This document shows, piece by piece, positions 57,754 through 64,000 of a DNA stretch of 64,000 nt. Made by a program: the position numbers and the translations under genes. The notes under the pieces were generated by a model, which saw only the letters and a list, made by a program, of their open reading frames with translations, made no database searches and had not been told where the DNA came from. Position 1 is the stretch's first letter. Each line of letters starts with the position of its first letter. Source of the DNA: Whitmania pigra (Eukaryota; Annelida; Clitellata; Hirudinida; Haemopidae); assembly GCA_021613335.1 (NCBI GenBank), contig JAJTWR010000362.1, positions 68,501 through 132,500 on the forward strand. Reading direction: 5' to 3'.

Positions 57754-58486
57754 TATTATTATTGTTTGAAAATGAAAGATATCCTGCTTCCACTTTGATA
57801 TTGGCAAAATAATTTTAATTCTTTGAAATCGAATTAAAATTCTTTAAAACTAAAAACCTTTCACTAAACAATTAATTACCAAACTGTTGAAAACCAAATC
57901 GAAGATTGATATGACAAAATAGGACCACCCACCATCATCCGAGCTTGCGTCGTCAACGACGACAACCATATTCTGCAACGAACTCACTTGTTGCTGCTGT
58001 GACTCGACCTCCTCTTGCAGGGCCTTCAGTTAATTGTTAACTAATTATTATTAATATTACTGTATGCTGATGTAATATTATTATTCAAATTATTATTATG
58101 CTAAAGTCATAATAATAACAATAACAATAATAATAATAATTAATTAACAATAATAATAATAATAATAACAATAATAATATTACCAAGTAATATTCAAATT
58201 ATTATTATGCTACGGTCATAATAATAACAATAACAATAATAATAATAATAGTAATAATAATAACAAACATCATCATCATCATCATCAAATCCGCTCGTTG
58301 ACCGACGTACCCACCTTGTGGGCTTCGACTCTCTCCTGGAGTGAACCACTGTGCAGTACGACGGCCGAGTTCTCCATCATGTTCTCCATCCTCTTCAACC
58401 ATGCAGAAAGATCATCCAACTGCTTCTGCTGGAGGTGAGTCAGTATTCTCTGGAGTCTGGCAGAGGTGTAATAATAAAAATGGTGT

Positions 58487-58554
<68 letters not shown>

Positions 58555-59252
58555 GATAATAATAACAATAATAATAATAAGTGATGATCACAATCATGTC
58601 ATGATAATGACACCTCCGTACTCATCGAATCGCATCCGAATCGAGACCAACCTCGTCTGCTTGTCCATGGCGTGAACTCTTAGCTCCTCCCACTGCTCGT
58701 TCAGCAACTTCATCTGAGCCTCGATCTCCTTCTCCGTCCACTCGGCCAACCTGTTCCTCCTCATCATCTCGTTTCCCCAGTCGAACAACTCCCCAACCTC
58801 GGCCTGCTTCTCAGTCAGTTGGATCATGAATTCCTGTGAGAATGAAAATAAAAAATAAAAATAATAATAATAACAACAATAATAAAATAAATTAAAAATA
58901 AAAATAATAATAATAATAATATTAATAATAAATATAATTCAGGAATAAAATAAATTTGTTTTTGATGGATTCTTTGCTTTTGGCTTTAATTATTTTATTT
59001 TTGCTCTTGATTCTGAATTTTAAATCCGAGGCAGATTACATTCTAAATCGAGAAACAATCCGATAAAATTCATGAATAATTAAATAAAGTGGATAATAAT
59101 TAATTTTAATGATAATATTTATAATGATAATAATAATGATAATTAAATAGAAATTTAGCAGAAGACATGCACCGAACTGAACAGAATTGAGAAACATTGC
59201 AAAACAAAAACATCGAAAAATGGAAATCTCTATTTGGAAGAGGCAATTATCG

Positions 59253-59301
<49 letters not shown>

Positions 59302-59530
59302 TAACAATAATAATAATAATATAATAATAATAATAATGCAGAGCACAAAAGCACAATGAAAACATTAATTCGAGAATAACATGTTATTTCATAATATAAT
59401 TCTCCAGGATACGTGTTATTTCGAGCCAAGGTTCAAAAGACATAACAAGAACTTGGCAACTTTGAAAACAAAAAATTCCTTTGGAGTTTTAATCTCTCGA
59501 ATATTACAAATATAAAATCAATCTAATATC

Positions 59531-59600
<70 letters not shown>

Positions 59601-62399
59601 CATCATCTGATCCGATGCTGTTGTTGACCTTTGGAGTCTCGAATATTACAAATATATAAAAGCAATCTACTTTGAAATCTGCTTTTATGAAAAAGTGTCC
59701 TGATCACAAATGTGCACCTGATCTTGATACTTCATAAATTCACAACTAGGAGCTGAAAAATTACTAAAAGCTGCTGAAACGAGAAAAACTATGAAATCGA
59801 AATCAGAATTATTTTTATGAACCACAAAGCAGCAGAATAAAATCAAATTGTTTTTTAAAAAGAACAACACTAAATGCCAAATTGAAATTCAACATTTTTT
59901 TTATATTCATCGAAAACATTCCACACGGTCAGAGATGAAATAAAAAGTCCCAATTTATGACTTTCCATCAGAGGGAGGGACCCTTCGTTAGTTAATATTC
60001 AACAGCCACGTCAGATTCCACCAATCGACGAGGCCCTCACATTATCATAATCTAACACGTTAACGTTACAACGATCGTACGTTTATTTTATGCTAATTTG
60101 ATTCAACCAAAGTGCCAACCTCATGCTCCTGAAACTGTCTCTTGACGGCCTTGACATCCTCAGACACCTCGGTCTTCCCACTGAGACTCGACTTGGCCTG
60201 AAGAAGCCAGACCAGGGCACCTTCCAAGGCTTCCTGGTACTTTTCCACTTCGTCGGTGCTGCTGGAAATTTCGGCTGCCGTCGACGGAGCGGTGGCGGTG
60301 ACCACGGGGGACGTCGAGAGGGAGGGCTGGTGGGGATGGATGGGGGTTTTGTTGTTTATTAAATCGTCTTTAATTGTTTATCATCGCTTGACTGAACTAA
60401 TTATTGTTAATTAATTATTGCTGCCCTTGTTGCTGTGACAACCATAATTAAAGTGGTTAATCAATAGAAGGGCATTTAGAAAACATTTGCAGCAATAATT
60501 GCCAGGGAAATACATTAAGAACCATGTTTAATTCAAACATGAATGCAATGTTTAAAATTACTAAAATATAATTTTATATTAATTTATGTTAATCACCAAT
60601 TTATTCTCTGCTTCAAACAACAATGTTTCAACTTCTGTCGAAAAACCTCATTAAAGAAAAAGAAAAGCTTAAAAGAACAAACAACCAAATTCAAATTCAT
60701 CGGGCCACATTCCTCCCGAGCACCCTAACCTTTTCTTGCGGCAACCACGGCATCTCCCGGGGCAGCCACGGCACCTCCTCTGAGCTCGATATTTGATCGT
60801 AGAACGGTGGAGGAGAGGACGGAGAAGTGACCACAAAACTGCCGGAGTCTGGCGAAAACTGCTGCTGGTAGCCATGACTCATCGGAGAGAGTCTGTTGAG
60901 GGTTTGGTAACAGCACATGACGTAAATCAGAACGGACTTCTTGTCCGGCTGCTCGACGTTGACGTCTGTCGAGGTGAGAGGAGGGATTTTTTGTTTATTA
61001 TTAATCAATTATTCGTTAAATTATTTTCGTTTTGGTTCCCATTCAGCTTACCAAGGCTTTTTTAAAGAACATGGATGGATGAATGGATAGGATAGATGAA
61101 TGAATGAATGAATTAATGAATGAATGAAAGGTAAATAGATGGATGGAAGGAAACATGGATGAATGAAAGAAGCCCACCTTCTGGATCAAGGATCTGCTCA
61201 ATGTTGAACGTCTTCTCGGCAAATACGAAGGCATGCTTCAAGTTGCTCAGGTTATCCCTCCTGAGCAGAGCTTCGAAACTGAAGTCGTTTGGTCTGTCCA
61301 ATCACGTGTGAGTTAGTACTTAATATATTCATGAATAGCTAAACGACAGCATTTGTTAATATGTTAATATCTTCTCTAGCAATTTATTAGTTTCATGTTG
61401 AATGACAGGGTCACTAAGCATTGTTGCTGAGCTGTAAGTGAAGTCCCTAAGGGTATATATTTAACAATAACATACAGTAGAGAAATTTGTTCATTAAATA
61501 TAATTATTAATGAAATACATTTATAAAATAGAGCCACTTAGAAAATACAATCATTTGAGGGCATAAAATTAAATTTTCAATCACAAAGCGTCAATCGATT
61601 GTTTCGAGGTCAGCAACATCCTCGTAAGACTTAATAAAATAATAAGATAAAATGAGAAATAACCTGAAATGATGAAAGATGGCGTTGAAAGCAAGCCCGT
61701 CTCTGAAGCTGGTAGTAAAGTTGGTAACGTTCACTCTCTGGTACCTGGATGAGACACTGATTATCAACATCATTATCATCATTATTATCATTATTATCAT
61801 AATCATCGTTATAATGTAATTAAATTACAATTTATCGGCAATCGCGACTGATCTGCCATGTTAGATTTTACCGAAGGTCATGATTCATCATCAGATGATG
61901 ATGATGATGATTAAATTAATAGTACATTTTGTAATTAGATAATCGAAGTGAGTAATCGTGATTTTCATTATTTTGGATTTTCCTCTGATGACGGTGACGA
62001 TGGGGGAAATGAAATGATGACAATGGGAAAATGAAAATTACTCAAGTGATGATTTAATACTTCATAAGTCCTTCATGAATTTAAGAGATTTTTATTGAAG
62101 AAATATTTTGATTTAAGTAAATAAATAAATTAATTAATTAAAATGATTGATTATTTAACTTATTTATAAATACACAAACAGTCTCAAGCCAATCACAGAC
62201 CTGTTCTAATAACCACTAAAATAACTAATTGCATAATAATAACAATAACAACAACACCAACGAACATCAACAAATCACCATCATCACCAACCAACATTCC
62301 AACGTACCCTTTGGTGCACTCCTTGCACCAGGATAGGAGGGTCTTCTCCAGGTTGGACTGTGGCCTATCACCCCCTGGAACCTTCATCACGTCCTTGAT
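35872..62399 (-). CDS. DMD: Dystrophin, 5' end beyond the window
   Basis: About 53 exons over 26.5 kb, in phase across almost all joins, encode roughly 2,700 residues. Order: end of CH1 linker, CH2, spectrin-repeat rod, Ser/Pro/His-rich hinge, more spectrin repeats, WW, EF-hand-like region, ZZ zinc finger and C-terminal coiled coil. Dystrophin ties actin to the membrane dystroglycan complex. Signature segments include [10 protein letters not shown] and [15 protein letters not shown] (CH2), NMVVVVDD (repeat 2), [11 protein letters not shown] (mid rod), PWERA...YYINH (WW), [12 protein letters not shown] and LGEVASFGG (EF region), [15 protein letters not shown] and [12 protein letters not shown]. 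The rod is shorter than the 24-repeat vertebrate form. The start codon, CH1 and promoters lie right of 62399. A duplicated three-exon cassette near the N-terminal rod cannot be used twice in frame. Confidence 0.95.
36102..36263 (-). mobile_element. SINE copy 2, internally deleted
   Basis: On the - strand this matches the element at 24486-24674: GGTTAGC start, CCTGCATACAGCGGTAATGG block and GCATATGGCGCTATATAAAT end. It lacks the middle with the B-box-like GTTCGAA and the GCCTGCACTGCC part. It lies in the last dystrophin intron, in the same sense as the gene. Confidence 0.7.
38165..38292. repeat. 45-bp tandem repeat, three copies
   Basis: The unit containing CAACGATGAATATTCAATCA is repeated near 38178, 38221 and 38266 in a dystrophin intron. 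The copies are almost identical. Confidence 0.85.
38390..38463. repeat. ATC microsatellite next to tentative exon
   Basis: A run of about 20 ATC units starts 13 bases beyond the acceptor side of the tentative exon at 38303-38377. On the - strand it gives a false Asp-rich open frame joined to that exon. Confidence 0.9.
38776..39072. repeat. Repeated GAT/AAT blocks, about 120-bp period
   Basis: Three blocks of GATGATGAT then AATAATAAT are separated by the same unique stretch (AACAATCATNGTTGTTAAGA, GTTGTAAAGAAATAATGATA). This is a compound minisatellite of about 120 bp built around microsatellites. Confidence 0.85.
39169..39728 (-). CDS. DMD: Dystrophin ZZ zinc-finger exons
   Basis: Exons 39728-39562 and 39280-39169. 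The first reads [20 protein letters not shown] then [14 protein letters not shown]. The second reads [20 protein letters not shown] and [11 protein letters not shown]. Cys-x2-Cys pairs and the terminal histidines form the ZZ finger that completes beta-dystroglycan binding. The intron between them contains GTT/GCT triplets and the surrounding DNA has GGTTA-type repeats. Confidence 0.93.
39722..39842. repeat. GGTTA-type short tandem repeat
   Basis: About eight irregular copies of a 14-15 base GGTTATGGTTAAAA unit lie just upstream, in transcript sense, of the exon at 39728. It resembles a degenerate telomere-like motif but is not TTAGGG. Confidence 0.8.
39990..41395 (-). CDS. DMD: Dystrophin EF-hand region with serine-rich insertion
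   Basis: Exons 41395-41321,  40977-40542, 40432-40347 and 40147-39990. [18 protein letters not shown] opens EF1. The 436-nt exon reads [15 protein letters not shown], then about 60 Ser/Lys/Thr-rich residues, then [13 protein letters not shown] and, after another Lys/Asp-rich loop, [19 protein letters not shown]. The next exons give [15 protein letters not shown] and [20 protein letters not shown], as in vertebrate dystrophin. The inserted loops interrupt a region that is compact in vertebrates. Confidence 0.92.
41185..41312. repeat. 31-bp tandem repeat in dystrophin intron
   Basis: The unit CTTAAACAATCAATCGTCAA with CCGCCCATCAA is present four times, slowly diverging to TCATCAACCACCCAGCAA. 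It ends next to the donor at 41320. Confidence 0.8.
41548..41680. other. GC-richer insert in AT-rich intron, possible transposon relic
   Basis: This stretch begins TGTGGGAGGCGAAGCTCCGC, includes a TATATGCGCACGCGCAGC segment and is richer in G+C than the intron around it. It could be a remnant of a long terminal repeat or other element. There is no second copy in the window, and ends and target duplication are unclear. Confidence 0.3.
41776..42221 (-). CDS. DMD: Dystrophin WW domain exons
   Basis: Exons 42221-42161 and 41837-41776 encode [18 protein letters not shown] and [19 protein letters not shown], the complete WW fold. With the EF-hands and ZZ finger it binds the PPxY tail of beta-dystroglycan. 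Both tryptophans and the YYINH motif are present, the last created across the splice junction. Confidence 0.93.
42240..42480. repeat. AAT/AAC microsatellite block
   Basis: About 240 bases of AAT, AAC and GAC triplets directly upstream (transcript sense) of the WW exon at 42221. It is followed by ATC/ACC tracts at 42550-42660. Their open frames are homopolymeric and not coding. Confidence 0.9.
42664..47486 (-). CDS. DMD: Dystrophin distal rod exons
   Basis: Twelve exons: 47486-47375, 47081-46973, 46785-46622, 46322-46186, 45929-45764, 45248-45076, 44947-44722, 44580-44499, 44031-43940, 43592-43455, 43265-43141, 42758-42664. These are spectrin-like repeats ending in the last one before [41 protein letters not shown] and [19 protein letters not shown] match vertebrate repeat 24 and hinge 4. 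The exon 44947-44722 starts with a polyglutamine stretch. Introns between 43.6 and 47.6 kb carry several tandem repeats. Confidence 0.88.
44036..44410. repeat. About 95-bp tandem repeat, four copies
   Basis: A unit containing AGATAGAAATACATTTAAAT, then TTACTTTACTTGAATAATG and CTCTAAATAAATG, is repeated four times between two dystrophin exons. The first unit begins five bases from the acceptor of the exon at 44031. Confidence 0.9.
45424..45742. repeat. 61-bp tandem repeat, five copies
   Basis: The unit AACAACAGCAACAATTAATA plus AATAACAACAACAACAACTC recurs about every 61 bases. The array lies between dystrophin exons 45248-45076 and 45929-45764, about 22 bases from the donor at 45764. Confidence 0.9.
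47468..47635. repeat. Direct duplication carrying a copied splice acceptor
   Basis: The stretch about 47475-47540 (GGTTATGAATCTGA, then ATCATTTCAGATTTCCAC, then ATATTCGGAA) recurs at about 47575-47632. The first copy contains the real acceptor and first bases of the dystrophin exon at 47486. The second gives a decoy acceptor with exon-like bases from 47584. Confidence 0.85.
47654..48270 (-). CDS. DMD: Dystrophin large hinge exon
   Basis: The longest exon, 617 nt, starts in phase 0 after an AAG acceptor and ends in phase 2. It begins with a helical spectrin-like end ([15 protein letters not shown]) and then becomes Pro/Ser/Thr-rich, with a histidine cluster [10 protein letters not shown] and [17 protein letters not shown]. 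Position and composition match a hinge between rod segments. No counterpart of this sequence is recognised in vertebrate dystrophin. It may be a lineage-specific linker or docking site. Confidence 0.8.
48541..55762 (-). CDS. DMD: Dystrophin proximal and central rod exons
   Basis: Sixteen exons: 55762-55512, 55068-54886, 54760-54589, 54468-54326, 54053-53855, 53609-53506, 53057-52887, 52629-52468, 51708-51580, 51240-51067, 50779-50624, 50404-50237, 49955-49764, 49424-49290, 49041-48901, 48759-48541. They encode spectrin-like three-helix repeats. The first has [13 protein letters not shown] and [12 protein letters not shown] (repeats 2-3). [30 protein letters not shown] and [15 protein letters not shown] match one continuous mid-rod region of vertebrate dystrophin. 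Exon 54760-54589 is rich in Asp/Glu/Ser and ends next to an ATC tract, where read-through would add a false Asp run. The exon ending at 48901 uses a GC donor. The last exon has a Gln tract and a run of Asn/Ser. Confidence 0.88.
52225..52405. repeat. AAT/AAC microsatellite block
   Basis: About 180 bases of AAT and AAC triplets in a dystrophin intron. Frames here are poly-Leu, poly-Ile or poly-Asn only. Confidence 0.9.
53195..53375. repeat. 27-bp minisatellite in dystrophin intron
   Basis: About six copies of AATATTAATGTTAAAAATGA with TAATAAC. Being a multiple of three, the array stays open in several frames, but it lies outside exons. Confidence 0.85.
55973..57691. repeat. DMD: Segmental tandem duplication inside dystrophin, unit A
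   Basis: Bases 55973-57691 match 57765-59531 almost throughout, exons and introns alike, with small indels mainly in AAT/ATT tracts and few substitutions. The period is about 1.79 kb. Each unit is flanked by long ATT microsatellites (55875-55972, 57692-57764, 59532-59600), which probably mediated unequal exchange. Confidence 0.92.
56143..57001 (-). CDS. DMD: Dystrophin duplicated cassette, copy A (adjacent to the next rod exon)
   Basis: Exons 57001-56820 (182 nt), 56648-56507 (142 nt) and 56233-56143 (91 nt), equal in length to copy B. All splice sites are intact, so nothing marks this copy as dead. Its last exon ends in phase 1, as required by the following exon at 55762 that starts with two bases. 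Either copy alone gives a complete repeat; both together do not. Confidence 0.9.
57765..59531. repeat. DMD: Segmental tandem duplication inside dystrophin, unit B
   Basis: Second unit of the direct duplication. It contains cassette copy B and long intron sequence identical in order to unit A, including an AAT tract near 59253-59337 (57416-57490 in unit A). Differences include a longer AAT tract near 58485-58545 and a short insert near 58605-58615. Confidence 0.92.
57933..58833 (-). CDS. DMD: Dystrophin duplicated cassette, copy B (upstream in the gene)
   Basis: Three exons, 58833-58652 (182 nt), 58456-58315 (142 nt) and 58023-57933 (91 nt), encode the rest of spectrin repeat 1 and the start of repeat 2. 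Segments are [53 protein letters not shown] and [15 protein letters not shown]. It differs from copy A in the coding bases I compared by two substitutions in the middle exon (MMENSAV versus MMDNSAV, one of the two silent). The cassette totals 415 nt, 1 mod 3. Spliced directly into copy A, the frame shifts and TGA follows within eight codons. Confidence 0.9.
60120..60326 (-). CDS. DMD: Dystrophin exon opening the first spectrin repeat
   Basis: A 69-codon exon in phase 0. After a Ser/Thr-rich start it reads [20 protein letters not shown], then [16 protein letters not shown], matching the first helix of spectrin repeat 1 (YQTALEEVLSWLLSAED and VVKDQFHTHE). It ends in phase 0, so either cassette copy (first exon also phase 0) can follow it. 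Confidence 0.93.
60730..62399 (-). CDS. DMD: Dystrophin CH2 actin-binding exons
   Basis: Exons 62399-62308, 61744-61664, 61293-61178 and 60965-60730. The first reads IKDVMK then [11 protein letters not shown], the CH1-CH2 junction. The second gives [20 protein letters not shown], matching the CH2 start in vertebrate dystrophin (INFTTSWSDGLALNAL). The third ends [10 protein letters not shown] and the fourth starts [19 protein letters not shown], closing CH2. The fourth continues into a Ser/Pro-rich hinge 1 with [16 protein letters not shown]1 itself is outside the window. Confidence 0.93.
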
Positions 62400-64000
62400 C
62401 TGCACCGATTTTTATATTTTATGTGTTTTTAATTATTTATTTAATAATAATAAAAAAATAATTTTGTAAGTTGTGATGTAGATGTATTTGTTCTTCGTTA
62501 TTGTAGGTTTTATGCATATTACCATAATATAGTTAATAGTCCTTAACTATAGCTTATAATGATGTTTTGGGTTATTATTCATTATTAGCAACGTTTCTGA
62601 ATGAAATGCCAGTGGTGGATCCAGTCGTTTGTGTTTGTAGGTGGTTTAGTGCATCAACCTCTCTTGTATTTGTACTTGTATTTGTATTTGTACTTGTATT
62701 TGTATGTATGTAGGTATTTAGGTATGTAGGTTGTTTAATAAAACCGCAGGAAGTCTGAGTAATTCAATACCATTCTCACACAAAGGAACACATTTCTGAT
62801 CACCATCACCATCATCACCATCATCAACATCATCACCATCATCAACATCATCACCATCATCACCATCATCGTCATCATCGTCATCATCATCATCATCATC
62901 AAGAAGTTATTCCCAGAGGAAATAAAGAGTGTAAATGGAGATAACGTTTTGATGTTTATCAGCAGGTTGGCAGAAGAACACAAGAACACAAGGCCTCTAA
63001 TGCTTTTAGCATTTAACAGTCTAAACAGACTAAATTTACCAGTCTCAATATCTGCTACTTCTGTCGGTTAAGCATTACGTAATTAGTTAATGCGATTAGT
63101 TAGGATCCAGGAAACCGATCAGTTTGTTAATATAAGCTGTAGTAACAAACCAGACAGCAGGTTAGTGATCTATATGGTTAGTTAATAAGTTAGTATTAGT
63201 CTGACTAAAATATTGTGTTGTTGTTGGTTAATCATTAAAAAAAAGATATTTGCATAAACATGAGAAGGCAGATCGAAGATTCAAGTAGGCTTCCATGCCG
63301 GCTGAAAGCTGTTGAGCCATAAGAAGTAAATAATAAAGAAAATAAAGAAAATAAGTTGAAACAGGAGAGGAGAGATAGTGAGTCGAAGTGAGAGAAGTCA
63401 GCCTACTATTGCACACATGGATGTGCCGAGGCTAAGAAAGGCTGCACGCTGAAGGAATTTGTCAGTCTGTGACACATTTATCACCAGCCTTATCAGTTAT
63501 CATCGCCTGGATCATCATCGGAATCGTTATCATCTATCAACATGTGCGCGAAAAAGAAAAAAATTCGTAAAGATATTCAGACAGTCTCGAGACCACGCCT
63601 TGGCCATTCTGGACAAGAGATAATATTTCATTACATGATCACTCATCCACTCACTCACTCACTCACTCACTCACTCACTCACTCACTCACTCACTCACTC
63701 ACGCACTCACTCACTCACTCACTCACTCACTCACTCACTCACTCACACTCACTCACTCACTCACTCACTCACTCACTCACTCACTCACTCACTCACTCAC
63801 TCACTCACTCACTCACACTCACTCACTCACTCACTCACTCACTCACTCACTCACTCACTCACTCACTCACTCACTCACTCACTCACTCACTCACTCACTC
63901 ACTCACTCACTCCACTCACTCACTCACTCACTCACTCACTCACTCACTCACTCACTCACTCACTCACTCACTCACTCACTCACTCACTCACTCACTCACT
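62400..64000. other. DMD: Right end: dystrophin upstream intron
   Basis: No CH1 exon is recognisable here. The stretch holds TTTGTA repeats (62655-62705), an ATC/ACC tract (62795-62903) and the tetranucleotide array at the end. Short open frames around 62.8 and 63.3 kb have no splice partners or homology. Confidence 0.6.
63641..64000. repeat. ACTC tetranucleotide microsatellite at window edge
   Basis: At least 360 bases of CACT/ACTC units with three or four single-base interruptions (near 63703, 63746, 63815 and 63912). It continues to the last base, so its full length is unknown. Confidence 0.95.

Overview
This is a eukaryotic nuclear DNA window: AT-rich, with intron-rich but compact animal genes and very many ATT, ATC and GTT triplet microsatellites. 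The gene set (FUZ, a BRAF-type RAF with a BRS domain, importin alpha, p70 S6 kinase, dystrophin) is metazoan. Intron density, residue choice and repeat style suggest a spiralian invertebrate, perhaps an annelid such as a leech. That placement is inference and rests on no search.

Layout: (1) 1-5.1 kb, + strand: two tandem group XV phospholipase A2 / LCAT-family genes. The first is cut by the left edge and the second is complete (7 exons, 403 aa). (2) 5.56-8.21 kb, + strand: FUZ (fuzzy planar cell polarity / ciliogenesis effector), 11 exons, 459 aa. (3) 9.33-20.85 kb, - strand: a RAF/BRAF serine-threonine kinase with BRS, RBD, C1, CR2, kinase and C-terminal 14-3-3 segments, and a 4.7 kb repeat-filled intron. 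(4) 22.63-26.57 kb, - strand: importin alpha of the KPNA1/5/6 type, 12 exons, 546 aa. (5) 28.57-34.30 kb, + strand: p70 ribosomal S6 kinase, 16 exons, 565 aa, head to head with importin alpha. (6) 35.87-62.40 kb, - strand: dystrophin, about 53 exons and about 2,700 aa, open at its N-terminus because CH1 lies beyond the right edge. (7) 63.64-64.00 kb: a tetranucleotide tract running off the end.

The genes are not an operon. RAF and S6K belong to growth signalling, importin alpha to nuclear import, FUZ to cilia and polarity, dystrophin to the cytoskeleton-matrix link, and the phospholipases to lysosomal lipid turnover. Exons were placed by joining homologous segments across GT-AG (once GC-AG) boundaries with matching codon phase, so most boundaries are supported by frame continuity. 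Two joints stay unresolved: one in the RAF CR2 linker and one in dystrophin after the ZZ region.

The most unusual feature is a tandem duplication of about 1.8 kb inside dystrophin (55.97-57.69 and 57.77-59.53 kb). It copies a three-exon, 415-nt cassette of the first spectrin repeats. Since 415 is not a multiple of three, a transcript using both copies shifts frame and stops at once, so only one copy can be used per mRNA, or the duplication is an allele or assembly effect. Other points are a new tRNA-like SINE family (three copies), RAF residue changes in RBD, C1 and APE positions, a serine-rich insertion in the dystrophin EF-hand region, a GC-AG intron and glutamine tracts in the dystrophin rod.
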